From Alphaproteobacteria bacterium (GTDB lineage: Bacteria; Pseudomonadota; Alphaproteobacteria; Kiloniellales; DSM-21159), in the NCBI GenBank assembly GCA_030433005.1, contig JAUILQ010000037.1, positions 1-54,366 of the forward strand: a stretch of DNA of 54,366 nt. The letters are read 5' to 3'. This document shows, in pieces, positions 24,513 to 40,011 of this stretch. A program made the translations under genes and the position numbers. A model generated the notes under the pieces. The model worked only from the letters and a program-made list of their open reading frames with translations, had not been told where the DNA came from and searched no databases. Positions within the stretch are counted from its first letter, which is position 1. Every line of letters begins with the position of its first letter.

Positions 24513-24791
24513 TCAGCGGTCCTCGCCGTCCTCTCCGCCACCGCCGGGGCCGCGGGGCGACGGCGTCTTGCCGCCCTTGCCGCCGAAGGCCTCGGCCAGC
24601 ACCTCGCTGCCCGCCGCGGCGGCGCGGTTTTCTTCCTGGATGCGCTCGTAGATCTCGCGGCGCAGCACGGTCGCGGTCTCGGGGAAGGTGAAGCCGAGCT
24701 TGATCGACTTGCCCCGGATGTCGACGACCGTCACCTCGATCTCGTCGTTGATCACGACGGACTCGCCGATCTTCCGGGTAAGATACAGCAT
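24513..24791 (-). CDS. csrA: carbon storage/translation regulator CsrA
   Basis: 92 residues. Residues 1-62 are a standard CsrA: MLYLTRKIGESVVINDEIEV, VDIRGKSIKLGFTFPETATV and LRREIYERIQEEN. The RNA-contacting Leu4/Arg6 strand and the Arg of the LRREIY strand are present. A 30-residue C-terminal tail rich in glycine and acidic residues is an addition to the usual 60-70 residues. The gene is divergent from flgB. Its likely target, the hairpin leader of flagellin, and antagonist FliW are both in this window. Confidence 0.95.
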   Translation of the reverse strand: MLYLTRKIGESVVINDEIEVTVVDIRGKSIKLGFTFPETATVLRREIYERIQEENRAAAAGSEVLAEAFGGKGGKTPSPRGPGGGGEDGEDR

Positions 24792-24871
24792 GGGCGGTGG
24801 CGGCCCCTCGTCCCCGTCAGGCGCCAGGCGGCGCTGCTACGATCCCCAACCTTGAAACTCGTCTATCAGCT

Positions 24872-24887
24872 TTTACCCGATCTTAAC
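24872..24887 (+). promoter_or_regulatory. CtrA-like box before flgB
   Basis: TTTACCCGATCTTAAC matches TTAA-N7-TTAAC with a single substitution and has the same TTTA variant as the fliX and cheY boxes. It is 85 bases before flgB in a short AT-rich patch. Confidence 0.55.
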
Positions 24888-24971
24888 AAGCTGCGCGCCA
24901 CCCTGCGGACGGGTGCGACAGGCAGGATCGCCGGTGGTGGCGGCCCGCGACGCGCACGGCCTGGAACGGGA

Positions 24972-25379
24972 ATGACTGCGAAGCTGAGTCTCTTCGAGGT
25001 GTTCGCCAAGCGCTTGGACTGGCTGTCCCAGCGCCAGAACATCATCGCCCAGAACATCGCGCAGTCGGACACGCCGAACTACGTGCCGCGCGACCTGGAC
25101 CCGCAGTCTTTCGTCCAGGAGCTGCGCAACACCAACGTCTCGCTGCGCGCCGCCAAGACCGAGGGCAACCACATCCCCGGGACGCTGGAGAACGGCAAGG
25201 GCACGCCGGCGCGCGAGTCCCGCAAGCTCTACGAGTCGGCGCCCTCGGGCAACGCCGTGGTGCTCGAGGAGCAGCTGATGAAGATGGCGCAGACCCAGAT
25301 GGACCACGCCACGGTCACCAACCTCTACAACAAGTACATGGGGATGTTCCGCATGGCGCTGGGCAGCGGCGGCCGCTGA
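24972..25379 (+). CDS. flgB: flagellar proximal rod protein FlgB
   Basis: 135 residues. N-terminal motif SLFEVFAKRLDWLSQRQNII and AQNIAQSDTPNYVPRDLDPQ; C-terminal MDHATVTNLYNKYMGMFRMA. ATG 24972 is chosen because the longer open frame upstream runs antisense through csrA and does not look like protein. First gene of flgB-flgC-fliE-fliQ-fliR-flhB, probably CtrA-controlled. Confidence 0.95.
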   Translation: MTAKLSLFEVFAKRLDWLSQRQNIIAQNIAQSDTPNYVPRDLDPQSFVQELRNTNVSLRAAKTEGNHIPGTLENGKGTPARESRKLYESAPSGNAVVLEEQLMKMAQTQMDHATVTNLYNKYMGMFRMALGSGGR

Positions 25380-25426
25380 GCGCGGCGGCGGCTTCCCTGG
25401 GCGGTACCGGATAGGGCGAGGACGCG

Positions 25427-25834
25427 ATGGATCTCTACAAGAGCATGCACATCTCGGCGAGCGGCATGAAGGTGCAGGGCGCGCGCCTTCGGGTCATCTC
25501 CGAGAACATCGCCAACGCCGACTCGACCGGCCAGATGCCGGGCGCCGATCCCTACCGCCGCAAGGTCATCTCCTTCGGCGAGCGCATGGACCGCGAGCTC
25601 GGCGTGCCGCTGGTCGAGATCCGCAACGTCTCCGAGGACGAGACGGAGTTCACGCGGCGCTACGATCCCGGCCACCCGGCCGCGGATCCCGAGGGCTACG
25701 TGCTGATCCCGAACGTCAACACGCTGATCGAGGTCACCGACATGCGCGAGGCGCAGCGCTCCTACGAGGCCAACCTCAAGGTGCTGTCGACCTCGCGATC
25801 GATGCTGGAGCAGACGCTCGGCATTCTGCGCTGA
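25427..25834 (+). CDS. flgC: flagellar proximal rod protein FlgC
   Basis: 135 residues. N-terminal MDLYKSMHISASGMKVQGAR and LRVISENIANADSTG; a middle DPEGYVLIPNVNTLIEVTDM; C-terminal REAQRSYEANLKVLSTSRSM. All are FlgC hallmarks. It begins 47 bases after flgB and precedes fliE. Confidence 0.96.
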   Translation: MDLYKSMHISASGMKVQGARLRVISENIANADSTGQMPGADPYRRKVISFGERMDRELGVPLVEIRNVSEDETEFTRRYDPGHPAADPEGYVLIPNVNTLIEVTDMREAQRSYEANLKVLSTSRSMLEQTLGILR

Positions 25835-25956
25835 ACCGCGGGACAGCGGACGCGCGAAACCAAAGACGCACGCCAGGACGGCGCGCGCCAACGGACGGCC
25901 AGGACGGCTCCACGGGCAGGCGGCGGATCCAAGGGACCGCCGCGGAGGGCTGAGTT

Positions 25957-26283
25957 ATGGCGATCAACTTCAACGAGGCGGCGCAGGCCTACGCGCGCGC
26001 CGCCGGCAAGGCGATCCAGGCTCCGGGCGGCGCCCAGGGGCTCGACTCGCGCAACGCCGGGCCGGACGACGGCTTCTCGGCAGCGCTGGAGCGGGCCGTG
26101 AATGCCGGCATCAACCAGATGTACCAGGGCGAGAACCAGTCGGTGATGGCCGCGACCGGCCAGGCCGACCTCAACGAGGTCGTGGTGGCGGTCAGCAAGG
26201 CCGAGCTCACCCTGCAGACCATGACGACGCTGCGCGACAAGGCGATCCAGGCCTACCAGGACATCCTGCGCATGCCGATCTGA
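25957..26283 (+). CDS. fliE: flagellar hook-basal body protein FliE
   Basis: 108 residues. The C-terminal FliE signature is plain: GINQMYQGENQSVMAATGQA, DLNEVVVAVSKAELTLQTMT and LRDKAIQAYQDILRMPI. FliE joins the MS ring to the rod. It lies 122 bases after flgC, behind a GGAGGG ribosome site. Confidence 0.95.
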   Translation: MAINFNEAAQAYARAAGKAIQAPGGAQGLDSRNAGPDDGFSAALERAVNAGINQMYQGENQSVMAATGQADLNEVVVAVSKAELTLQTMTTLRDKAIQAYQDILRMPI

Positions 26284-26379
26284 GCCGCCGGCGGAGCGAT
26301 CCGCAGCGGCGCGGCGCTCGGGGCGCCGCATCCCCCCGTCCTGCCCAGCGCCACCGTATTGCGCGGAGTCTCGTTAACC

Positions 26380-26646
26380 ATGAATGCCGTCGACGCCCTC
26401 GAGATCGGCCGGGAGGCCGTCTGGACCATGCTCAAGGTCGGCGGGCCGATCCTGCTGCTCGCCCTCGTGGTCGGCCTTGCCATCGCCCTTTTCCAGGCTT
26501 TGACGCAAATGCAGGAGATGACGCTCTCCTTCGTCCCGAAGATCGTCGTCATCTTCCTGTCGCTGCTGGTCTTCCTGCCGTTCATGCTGACCACCCTGGT
26601 CGAGTTCACCGAAGGCGTGATGGACCGGATCGTCGCCCTCGGATGA
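26380..26646 (+). CDS. fliQ: flagellar export gate protein FliQ
   Basis: 88 residues from ATG 26380. Two membrane helices: MLKVGGPILLLALVVGLAIA, then LSFVPKIVVIFLSLLVFLPF. Intervening FQALTQMQEMTLSF is the FliQ signature. An in-frame ATG seven codons upstream is less likely. fliR follows after 58 bases. Confidence 0.96.
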   Translation: MNAVDALEIGREAVWTMLKVGGPILLLALVVGLAIALFQALTQMQEMTLSFVPKIVVIFLSLLVFLPFMLTTLVEFTEGVMDRIVALG

Positions 26647-26704
26647 CCGACGCCGGGAGTCTCACGTCCGGCGGCGGCCGGCGGCGGCCGGCCGGGAGGG
26701 GGCC

Positions 26705-27466
26705 GTGCTGAGCGAGCTGCTGCCGGCCGGCATCTACAGCTTCCTGCTGGTGTTCGCGCGGGTCGGCGCCGTGGTCATGCTGATCCCCGGCATCGGCGAG
26801 GCCTACGTCGCCTCGCGCGCCCGCCTCGCCCTGGCGGCGCTGCTGTCGCTGCTGATCGTGCCGCTGGTCGCCGCGCGCCTGCCGGCGGCGCCGGCGGAGC
26901 CGGTGCTGCTGGTCGTGCTGCTGCTCGGCGAGATCGTCGTCGGGCTGTTCCTCGGCGCCATAGCGCGCATCCTGATGACCGCGCTGGGTACCGCCGGCAT
27001 GATCATCGCCAACATGAACTCGCTGGCCAACGCGATGGTCAACGACCCGACCTCGCAGCAGCAGGGCTCGATCGTCGGCAACTTCCTGTCGCTGCTCGGC
27101 CTGCTGATGATCTTCACCCTCGACCTGCACCACATCTCGATCAGCGCCGCCGTCGACAGCTACATGGTCTTTCCGCCGGGCGGCGGCCTGCCGAGCGGCG
27201 ATCTCTCCGAGACGATCGCCCGGATCGCCAGCGAGAGCTTCGTGCTGGCCATGAAGATGGCGGCGCCGGTGATCGCCGCCGCCGGCGTCTTCTACCTCGG
27301 CCTCGGCCTGCTCGCGCGGCTGATGCCGCAGGTCCAGATCTTCTTCATCGCGATCCCGCTTCAGGTCACCCTGGGCCTCGTCGTGCTCGGGCTGTCGCTG
27401 CCGGTGATCATGCAGGTCTTCCTCGGCACCTACGAGGACCGCCTGCTGTTCTTCGTGGCCAACTAG
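26705..27466 (+). CDS. fliR: flagellar export gate protein FliR
   Basis: 253 residues from GTG 26705, preceded by GGAGGGGG. It is polytopic: YSFLLVFARVGAVVMLIPGI near the N-terminus, LLGEIVVGLFLGAIARILMT, LGLLMIFTLDLHHI and the C-terminal QVTLGLVVLGLSLPVIMQVF. With FliP and FliQ it forms the export gate. flhB starts 13 bases later. Confidence 0.96.
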   Translation: MLSELLPAGIYSFLLVFARVGAVVMLIPGIGEAYVASRARLALAALLSLLIVPLVAARLPAAPAEPVLLVVLLLGEIVVGLFLGAIARILMTALGTAGMIIANMNSLANAMVNDPTSQQQGSIVGNFLSLLGLLMIFTLDLHHISISAAVDSYMVFPPGGGLPSGDLSETIARIASESFVLAMKMAAPVIAAAGVFYLGLGLLARLMPQVQIFFIAIPLQVTLGLVVLGLSLPVIMQVFLGTYEDRLLFFVAN

Positions 27467-27479
27467 GGGGAGGCGGAGC

Positions 27480-28559
27480 GTGTCCGAGGAAACCGACGAC
27501 TCCCAAAAAACCGAGGAACCGACTCCGAAGAAGCTGCGCGAGGCCCGCGAGAAGGGCGAGGTCGCGCGCTCGCAGGAGGTCAACCACTGGTTCATCATCC
27601 TGGCCTTCGCGGCGACGGTCGGCATCCTGGCGCCGACCTTCCTGGGCCAGCTGACGCGCGCGCTGCTGCCGTTCATGGAGCGGCCGCACCAGATCGTGCT
27701 GGGCGGCGACAGCGGCCGGATGATGCTGGCCGGCCTGCTGTGGGACGTCGCCAAGGCCCTGGCCATGCCCTTCGCGGTCACGATCACCGCGGCGCTGGCC
27801 GCCAACGCCGTCCAGGGCGGCATCCTGTTCTCGACGGAATCTCTGAAGCCGAAGCTGGAGAAGATCTCGCCGCTGTCCGGCGCCAAGCGCATCTTCGGCT
27901 CGCGCGCGCTGGTCGAGTTCGCCAAGGGAATCCTCAAGATCAGCCTGGTCGGAGCGATCATCACCCTGCTGGTGATGCCGCGCTGGCAGACCTACGTGCA
28001 CCTGCCCGAGCTCTCGCTCGAGGAGCTCCTGGCCCTGCTGCGCAGCGAGGCCCTGCGCGTGCTGGTCGGCGTCCTCGCGGCGATGACCGTGATCGCCGGC
28101 GCGGACTACCTGTTCCAGCGCTACAAGACCATGCAGAAGCTGCGCATGTCCCGCCAGGAGGTGAAGGACGAGATGCGCCAGTCGGAAGGCGACCCGATGG
28201 TCAAGGCGCGCCTGCGCCAGCTGCGCCAGGAGCGCTCGCGCCAGCGCATGATGGCATCGGTGCCCACCGCCGACGTCGTGGTCACCAACCCGACCCACTT
28301 CGCGATCGCGCTGAAGTACGAGGGCGAGATCATGAACGCCCCGGTGGTGGTCGCCAAGGGCGTCGACTTCCTGGCCCAGAAGATCCGCGAGGTCGCCAAG
28401 GAGAACGACGTGCCGATCGTCGAGAACCGGCCGCTGGCGCGCGCGCTCTACGACGGCGTCGAGATCGACCAGGAAGTGCCCCCGGCGCACTACAAGGCGG
28501 TCGCCGAGGTGATCGGCTACGTCATGCGCCTGCGCGGCCGCATGCCGGCGCGCCGCTGA
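27480..28559 (+). CDS. flhB: flagellar export switch protein FlhB
   Basis: 359 residues from GTG 27480. The N-terminus is classic (EKTEEPTPKKLREAREKGEV-type sequence), four membrane helices follow, and the autocleavage motif NPTH is in VVTNPTHFAIALKYE. The C-terminus has VPIVENRPLARALYDGVEID. It controls hook-to-filament export switching. It closes the flgB operon; cckA begins 130 bases later, a conserved alphaproteobacterial neighbourhood. Confidence 0.97.
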   Translation: MSEETDDSQKTEEPTPKKLREAREKGEVARSQEVNHWFIILAFAATVGILAPTFLGQLTRALLPFMERPHQIVLGGDSGRMMLAGLLWDVAKALAMPFAVTITAALAANAVQGGILFSTESLKPKLEKISPLSGAKRIFGSRALVEFAKGILKISLVGAIITLLVMPRWQTYVHLPELSLEELLALLRSEALRVLVGVLAAMTVIAGADYLFQRYKTMQKLRMSRQEVKDEMRQSEGDPMVKARLRQLRQERSRQRMMASVPTADVVVTNPTHFAIALKYEGEIMNAPVVVAKGVDFLAQKIREVAKENDVPIVENRPLARALYDGVEIDQEVPPAHYKAVAEVIGYVMRLRGRMPARR

Positions 28560-28689
28560 GGCGCCGGGCGAGCGGGGACGGCGCTCCCGGGACGGCGCTC
28601 CCGGGACGGTGCGGCCGGACGGCCCGCGCGATCTAGGCTAGCCCGCGCAGCCGGGGCTAGACTGGTGCCCGGGTGGCCCGGCAGAGAGG

Positions 28690-31173
<2,484 letters not shown>

Positions 31174-31283
31174 GCGCCGGCCCGTCGGGAGCGGCGCCGG
31201 CGCCGGGCGTTGCCTGTTGTCGGCCCCCGTCTTTTGCCGCATACCGGTCCGCCGATCGCGTTCGGGGGGCGCGCCGCACCGTC

Positions 31284-32819
31284 ATGCTCGACCTGAGAAC
31301 CATCTTGCTCGTCGTGGTCTTCATCGCGGCGATGCAGAGCGTCGTCTGGCTCTTCGTGTGGCTGACCTGGCGGCGGCTTTACGAGCTGAAGCTGATCGCC
31401 GCGGCCTCGGTCTGCTTCATGGTCGGCGTGCTGTTCTTCGTGCTGCGCGGCCCGGCGCCCGAGGCCTGGCAGATCGTCGCCGCCAATTCCATCGTCAAGC
31501 TCGGCCTGCTGCTCATGGCCGACGGCCTGGCGCGCTTCCTCGGGCAGCCGCGCTATCCCTGGCTCGGGGCCCTGCTGCTGGTCTCCCAGGTGGCGTTCTG
31601 GAGCGGCGCCATGGCCTGGGCGCCGGAGACGCTGTGGCTGCGGGTCAATGCCTCGACGCTGTTCACCCTGGCCGTCATGGGATTCATGTGCCTGACCCTG
31701 GCCCGCGACCGCAGCCAGCCGCGGCTGCTGCGCTGGGTCACGGTCGCCGTGCTGGGCGTGCACATGGGCGCCAACGTCGCGCTCAGCCTCCTCGAGACGC
31801 TGAACCCGGCGGCGCCGGCGGCCGCGGCTCTGGGGGCAGAGGCGGGCGCGCCGGTGCTCGGCGCCCGCAACGCCTGGTTCTTCTTCGAGAGCCTGCTGTT
31901 CCTGATCGCCTTCTTCGCCTGCCTGCTGTTCATGGTCAGCGCCCGGCTGTCGGCCGACCTCAGGGCGCGCAACCGGGCGCTCGCCGCCGAGGTCGCCGAG
32001 CGCCGGCGGCTCGAGGACGAGCTGTCGGCCAGCCTCGCCACCGAGCGGCGGCTGCGCGAGGAGCAGCGGCAGTTCATGCGCATGGTCGGCCACGAGTTCC
32101 GGACGCCGCTCGCGACCATCCAGCTCGAAGGCGAAATGATCGGCATGAACCCCGACGAGCCCGAGGCGACGACCGCGCGGCGCCTGGCCGGCATCGCCGG
32201 ATCGGTGCGCCGCATGGCCGGGCTGATCGACCGCTTCCTGGCCGCCGAGCGAGAGGACGGCGAGAGCCTGCGGGCCGAGCCGCTCGAGGTCGCCGCGCTG
32301 CTCGCCGAGGTCGAGCGCCACTTCGCGGCGCTCGGGCACGGCGATCGCCTGCGTTTCGCCCCGGCCGCCGGCGCCGGGCGCTACCGCGGCGACAGCGGCA
32401 TGCTGCAGACCGTGCTGATCAACCTGATCGACAACGCCCTCAAGTACTCGCCGGCCGACCGGCCGGTCGACGTCATCGCCGGCCTCGGCGACGGCGCCCT
32501 CGAGTTCCAGGTCGTCGACCGCGGGATCGGCATCCCCGAGGGCGAGCGCGCGGCCGTCGGACGACGCTTCTTCCGCGCCTCCAACGCCGCCGGCGAGACC
32601 GGCACCGGGACCGGTCTCTACAACAGCCAGCGGCTGCTCGACTACCACGGCGGGACGCTGCGCCTCGGCCCCGGCGAGGCCGGCGGCACAGTCGTCCTGG
32701 TGCGCCTGCCGCTGCCGGGCCCGCCGCCTATCCCGGCGCAGGCCCCGACCCGGGCCGCGCCACCGGCCCCGTCCGACCGGGCGCCGGAAGCTCCGGCCGG
32801 CGCGCGCCCGGACGCCTGA
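31284..32819 (+). CDS. membrane-bound sensor histidine kinase
   Basis: 511 residues. About six or seven membrane helices fill residues 1-225 without an obvious periplasmic sensor domain. A coiled coil ([20 protein letters not shown]) leads to HisKA with phospho-His in [20 protein letters not shown]. The ATPase domain has [17 protein letters not shown] and [10 protein letters not shown]. The last 35 residues are proline/alanine-rich. No response regulator is adjacent, so the partner is unknown. It lies 110 bases after cckA and before recA. The signal is not predictable from sequence. Confidence 0.88.
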   Translation: MLDLRTILLVVVFIAAMQSVVWLFVWLTWRRLYELKLIAAASVCFMVGVLFFVLRGPAPEAWQIVAANSIVKLGLLLMADGLARFLGQPRYPWLGALLLVSQVAFWSGAMAWAPETLWLRVNASTLFTLAVMGFMCLTLARDRSQPRLLRWVTVAVLGVHMGANVALSLLETLNPAAPAAAALGAEAGAPVLGARNAWFFFESLLFLIAFFACLLFMVSARLSADLRARNRALAAEVAERRRLEDELSASLATERRLREEQRQFMRMVGHEFRTPLATIQLEGEMIGMNPDEPEATTARRLAGIAGSVRRMAGLIDRFLAAEREDGESLRAEPLEVAALLAEVERHFAALGHGDRLRFAPAAGAGRYRGDSGMLQTVLINLIDNALKYSPADRPVDVIAGLGDGALEFQVVDRGIGIPEGERAAVGRRFFRASNAAGETGTGTGLYNSQRLLDYHGGTLRLGPGEAGGTVVLVRLPLPGPPPIPAQAPTRAAPPAPSDRAPEAPAGARPDA

Positions 32820-32913
32820 GCCCGTCGCTCGCCGTTCGCTTTCTGTTCGACATGCGCGCATTGCGTGCATTTCCACAGGGCGGTGCGGCCCGGCGTGCCG
32901 ACGAACCACAAAT

Positions 32914-32965
32914 GTTCTATTTTCGTACGCTCTTGGTTGCCGGAAAAGAACAAAGCGGGTATAGT
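32914..32965 (+). promoter_or_regulatory. recA promoter with LexA (SOS) box
   Basis: GTTCTATTTTCGTAC (32914-32928) matches the alphaproteobacterial SOS box GTTC-N7-GTTC with one mismatch. Immediately downstream are a -35 element TTGCCG (32937-32942), a 17-base spacer and a -10 element TATAGT (32960-32965). The predicted start near 32972 gives a leader of about 45 bases. The region is distinctly AT-richer than its surroundings. Confidence 0.7.
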
Positions 32966-33016
32966 CGATCCACATTGCGGCGCAGCGCCGTGCATGAAAT
33001 ACAGGGGACCCTCTCA

Positions 33017-34099
<1,083 letters not shown>

Positions 34100-34176
34100 C
34101 CTGCGGCGCCCGCGGTGGCCCCGAGCTGCCGGACGGACGGACGGGGGCGCTGCCCGAGAAGGGGCGCTACCATAGG

Positions 34177-34208
34177 AAAGGGCCGGAGCGGCTGCCGCTC
34201 CGGCCCTT
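34177..34208. terminator. bidirectional terminator between recA and the IalB-like gene
   Basis: Perfect 12-base arms (34180-34191 and 34195-34206) enclose CTG, extended by two A-T pairs. Runs of A before and T after the stem are short (GGAAAG and TTCC). It lies between two convergent genes and probably serves both. Confidence 0.7.
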
Positions 34209-34245
34209 CCTGCGTTCGGGGGCGATCGGGGCGCCCGGTGCGGCC

Positions 34246-34857
34246 TCAGCCGCGCGCGGCCATCATCGCGTCGAAGGCCGCGGTGAAGCCGAGCAGCGAC
34301 ACGGTGCCCTTGACCGGCTGGCGGGAGCGGTCGTGGATCGTCAGGTTGATCTGCGTGCCGGCCTTCATGGCCTTGAGCAGCGGCGCCTCGATCAGGATCT
34401 CGGTGACGCAGCCCTGCGGCGAGCAGCGCTGCACCGGCACCCGCTGCTCCTGGCCCGAGTCGAGCTGGAAGCCGATGCCCGGCGGCAGCCAGGTGGCCAG
34501 CGGCGAGAGGATCAGCATGCCCGGGTTCTCCGAGCTCGGCGGGAAGCCGACGGCGATCTTCGCGATCTGCTGTTCGGTCGAGCCCTCGCGGAACACGTCC
34601 TGCTCCATCTGGCAGACCTTGCGCTGGGCATTCGGCGGCGTGCCGCAGCGCAGCTCCCAGGCCTGGAAATTCTGGACGGTCTCGTCCGCCGGCGCCTGCG
34701 GCGCGACCTGCTGGGCCGACGCGGGCGCGGCGAGCAGGGGCGCGGTCAGCAGCGCGGCGAGGGCGATCGCGGCCGGCGCCCAGAAAGCGCGGCCGGGGCG
34801 CGCCGCGGCTGCCCGGACGGCGCGGTTGCGTAGGGAAATGGCAGGCATTCGACGCAT
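34246..34857 (-). CDS. IalB-family periplasmic protein
   Basis: 203 residues from ATG 34857, with GGAAAG six bases upstream. A Sec signal peptide ends near [10 protein letters not shown]. The mature part follows the invasion-associated locus B pattern: [55 protein letters not shown] and [20 protein letters not shown]. Four cysteines probably form two disulfides. IalB proteins are widespread in alphaproteobacteria with poorly defined roles; invasion is only the historic name. Confidence 0.87.
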   Translation of the reverse strand: MRRMPAISLRNRAVRAAAARPGRAFWAPAAIALAALLTAPLLAAPASAQQVAPQAPADETVQNFQAWELRCGTPPNAQRKVCQMEQDVFREGSTEQQIAKIAVGFPPSSENPGMLILSPLATWLPPGIGFQLDSGQEQRVPVQRCSPQGCVTEILIEAPLLKAMKAGTQINLTIHDRSRQPVKGTVSLLGFTAAFDAMMAARG

Positions 34858-35245
34858 CACATTCTTTCCGTTGGAGGACGGGGCGGAGCATAGAGGAACG
34901 GCTTGGCCGCGGCCACCCCGGCGCAGCGACCCCGCCGGGCCGGGCGCGGCGCCCCGGGTCGGGCCCGGCCCGGACGCGGCTTCCGCCCTCTCCGGGACGG
35001 CGGCACGCTGGACAGGGCCCGGACTCGGGGCTAGAACCGGCGACCTCTTGTCGTGGAGGCGAACGTGCCAGGGCAGCGGCGGTTCCGGACTCCGGGAACC
35101 CCAGCGACGCGGCGGGCCGGACCTCTCCCGCCGGCCTTGCGGCCGAACCGGCGCCGGCCTTCCGATCGAGGCCTCCGACCCGGGCGCGTCCCCGGCCGCG
35201 CGCGCCCAGCTTGAGTGCAACGGCCCGATTGCCTAGATCGAGACC
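34858..35245. other. gene-free stretch before alaS
   Basis: These 388 bases separate the divergent IalB-like gene and alaS. I see no convincing small gene. A GGTTCC/GGAACC stem lies at 35081-35100 and a possible alaS promoter at 35211-35239. The rest is GC-rich with spurious frames. It could hold a leader RNA but nothing decisive is visible. Confidence 0.5.
35211..35239 (+). promoter_or_regulatory. possible alaS promoter
   Basis: TTGAGT (35211-35216), a 17-base spacer and TAGATC (35234-35239) resemble a vegetative promoter. The predicted start would fall on or within a base or two of the alaS ATG, implying a leaderless mRNA. No ribosome site precedes the ATG (TCGAGACC), which fits. Weak elements, so low confidence. 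Confidence 0.3.
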
Positions 35246-37918
<2,673 letters not shown>

Positions 37919-37945
37919 GCGGTTTCGCGAAGCGGCCCGAAACGA

Positions 37946-37985
37946 AGAAGGGCTCCATCCGCCGGGATGGAGCCCTTTTCTTCTT
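37946..37985 (+). terminator. intrinsic terminator after alaS
   Basis: GGGCTCCATCC (37950-37960), loop GCCG, and its complement (37965-37975), followed by TTTTCTTCTT. The upstream AAGAA means it can also act on the minus strand for the cyclophilin-icd unit, although that gene ends 53 bases away. Confidence 0.88.
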
Positions 37986-38037
37986 GGAAACGTCTCGTGG
38001 CCGAGCCTGTCGAGGGGCGTGAAAGCCCGTCCGGCCG

Positions 38038-38622
38038 CTACTGAACGTCGGACTGGACCTTCAGCGACTCGATGACGTCGGGATTGCGCACCGAGCCGTT
38101 GGCGCTGCGGTCGCCCTTCTTGATCAGGTGCACGTTCTCCATGCCGTCGACGACCTGGCCGAAGACGGTGTACTGGCCGTCCAGGAAGTCGCCGCGCTCG
38201 AACATGATGAAGAACTGGCTGTTGGCGCTGTCCGGGTTCTGTGCCCGGGCCATGCCCAGCGTGCCCTCCTCGAAGGGAACGCGGCTGAACTCGGCCTTGA
38301 GGTCGGGCAGGTCGGAGCCGCCGGTGCCGTCGCCGCGCGGGTCGCCGGTCTGGGCCATGAAGCCCTCGATCACCCGGTGGAACTTGAGGCCGTCGTAGAA
38401 GCCCTGGCGGGCCAGGGTCTTGATGCGCTCGACGTGGTTCGGCGCCACGTCGGGGAACAGCTCGATGACCACCGGGCCGTCCTTCAGCTGCATGATCAGG
38501 GTGTTCTCGGGGTCGGCCGCCCGGCCTTCGTTCGTCGCCATGGTCAACAGGCCTCCGATGAGCAGTGCGGAAAGGAAGCCGCGCCGGGTGGCGCGGCCGA
38601 GGGTCTGGGTCAGTCGCGTCAT
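38038..38622 (-). CDS. cyclophilin-type peptidyl-prolyl isomerase with Tat signal
   Basis: 194 residues from ATG 38622. The N-terminus has a twin-arginine motif ([13 protein letters not shown]) and a likely cleavage after GRAA. The cyclophilin core is seen in [48 protein letters not shown] and [18 protein letters not shown]. It is predicted to act on periplasmic proteins after folded export. The start overlaps the icd stop by four bases, so the two are co-transcribed although one acts in the periplasm and the other in the cytosol. Confidence 0.9.
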   Translation of the reverse strand: MTRLTQTLGRATRRGFLSALLIGGLLTMATNEGRAADPENTLIMQLKDGPVVIELFPDVAPNHVERIKTLARQGFYDGLKFHRVIEGFMAQTGDPRGDGTGGSDLPDLKAEFSRVPFEEGTLGMARAQNPDSANSQFFIMFERGDFLDGQYTVFGQVVDGMENVHLIKKGDRSANGSVRNPDVIESLKVQSDVQ

Positions 38623-39833
38623 GCCATCGCCTTCTGCAGGTTCTGGTCGAGCTTGTCGAGGAACTCGCGGGTCGTCATCCAGGCCTGGTCGGGCCCGATC
38701 AGCAGCGCCAGGTCCTTGGTCATGTGGCCGGCCTCGACGGTGTCGACGCAGACCTTCTCCAGGTTCTCGGCAAACTCGACCACCTCCGGGGTGTCGTCGA
38801 AGGTGCCGCGGTACTTGAGGCCGCGGGTCCAGGCGAAGATCGAGGCGATCGGGTTGGTCGAGGTCTCCTTGCCCTGCTGGTGCATGCGGAAGTGCCGCGT
38901 CACCGTGCCGTGGGCGGCCTCGGCCTCGACGGTCTTGCCGTCGGGCGTCATCAGCACCGAGGTCATCAGGCCGAGCGAGCCGAAGCCCTGGGCGACGGTG
39001 TCGGACTGCACGTCGCCGTCGTAGTTCTTGCAGGCCCAGACGAAGCCGCCCGACCACTTCAGCGCCGCCGCGACCATGTCGTCGATCAGCCGGTGCTCGT
39101 AGGTGATGCCGGCGGCGTCGAACTTCGCCTTGAACTCCTTGTCGAAGACCTCCTGGAAGAGGTCCTTGAAGCGGCCGTCGTAGGCCTTGAGGATGGTGTT
39201 CTTGGTCGAGAGGTAGACCGGGTAGCCGCGCCCCAGGCCGTAGTTGAAGGAGGCGCGCGCGAAGCCGCGGATCGATTCGTCGTGGTTGTACATGCCCATG
39301 GCGACGCCGCTCTCCGGGAAGTCGTGGACCTCCCAGGTCTGGGCCTCGCCCCCGCCGGCCGGCTGGAAGGTCATGGTCAGCTTGCCGGGGCCCGGCACCT
39401 TGAAGTCGGTGGCGCGGTACTGGTCGCCGAAGGCGTGGCGGCCGATGATGATCGGCTGGGTCCAGCCCGGCACCAGGCGCGGCACGTTCTGGCAGACGAT
39501 CGGCTCGCGGAAGATCGTGCCGCCGATGATGTTGCGGATCGTGCCGTTCGGCGAGCGCCACATCTTCTTGAGCTTGAACTCCTCGACGCGGGCCTCGTCG
39601 GGGGTGATGGTCGCGCACTTGACGCCGACGCCGTACCGCTTGATCGCCTCGGCGGCGTCGACGGTGATCTGGTCGTCGGTGCGGTCGCGCTCCTCGACGC
39701 CGAGGTCGTAGTACTTCAGCTCGACGTCGAGATAGGGAAGGATCAGCTTCTCCTTGATGAAGGCCCAGATGATGCGGGTCATCTCGTCGCCGTCGAGCTC
39801 GACGATCGGGGTTGCGACCTTGATCTTCGCCAT
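38619..39833 (-). CDS. icd: NADP-dependent isocitrate dehydrogenase
   Basis: 404 residues. Motifs include [20 protein letters not shown], the substrate loop region [40 protein letters not shown] and the nucleotide-site region [20 protein letters not shown] followed by [10 protein letters not shown]. This is the eukaryote-like dimeric class used by alphaproteobacteria, not the E. coli class. It converts isocitrate to 2-oxoglutarate in the TCA cycle. Confidence 0.98.
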   Translation of the reverse strand: MAKIKVATPIVELDGDEMTRIIWAFIKEKLILPYLDVELKYYDLGVEERDRTDDQITVDAAEAIKRYGVGVKCATITPDEARVEEFKLKKMWRSPNGTIRNIIGGTIFREPIVCQNVPRLVPGWTQPIIIGRHAFGDQYRATDFKVPGPGKLTMTFQPAGGGEAQTWEVHDFPESGVAMGMYNHDESIRGFARASFNYGLGRGYPVYLSTKNTILKAYDGRFKDLFQEVFDKEFKAKFDAAGITYEHRLIDDMVAAALKWSGGFVWACKNYDGDVQSDTVAQGFGSLGLMTSVLMTPDGKTVEAEAAHGTVTRHFRMHQQGKETSTNPIASIFAWTRGLKYRGTFDDTPEVVEFAENLEKVCVDTVEAGHMTKDLALLIGPDQAWMTTREFLDKLDQNLQKAMA

Positions 39834-39929
39834 GGGGTCCTTCCGTGCTGTCCTTAACGTGTGGGTCGGGCGTCGGCGCCGCGGCGGGGCCGCAGGCGCA
39901 CTGCGCCGCCGGCGGGTCGCGGCGGGCGC

Positions 39930-39957
39930 ACAATAGCAGCAAGCTGCGGACTGACAA
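39930..39957 (-). promoter_or_regulatory. icd promoter
   Basis: On the minus strand TTGTCA (39952-39957), a 16-base spacer and TATTGT (39930-39935). It is 97 bases before the icd start, in the only AT-richer patch of that gap. Confidence 0.45.
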
Positions 39958-40011
39958 GGCGCGTGGCGGCGGCGGTCCTGCGCCGTCGCGACGCCGGGCC
40001 TGCCGCCCGGC

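Noticed and set aside
26372..26382. GTTAACCATG at the fliQ start as a CtrA promoter element
   Set aside because: It overlaps the start codon, lacks a partner half-site seven bases away, and fliQ is in the flgB operon.
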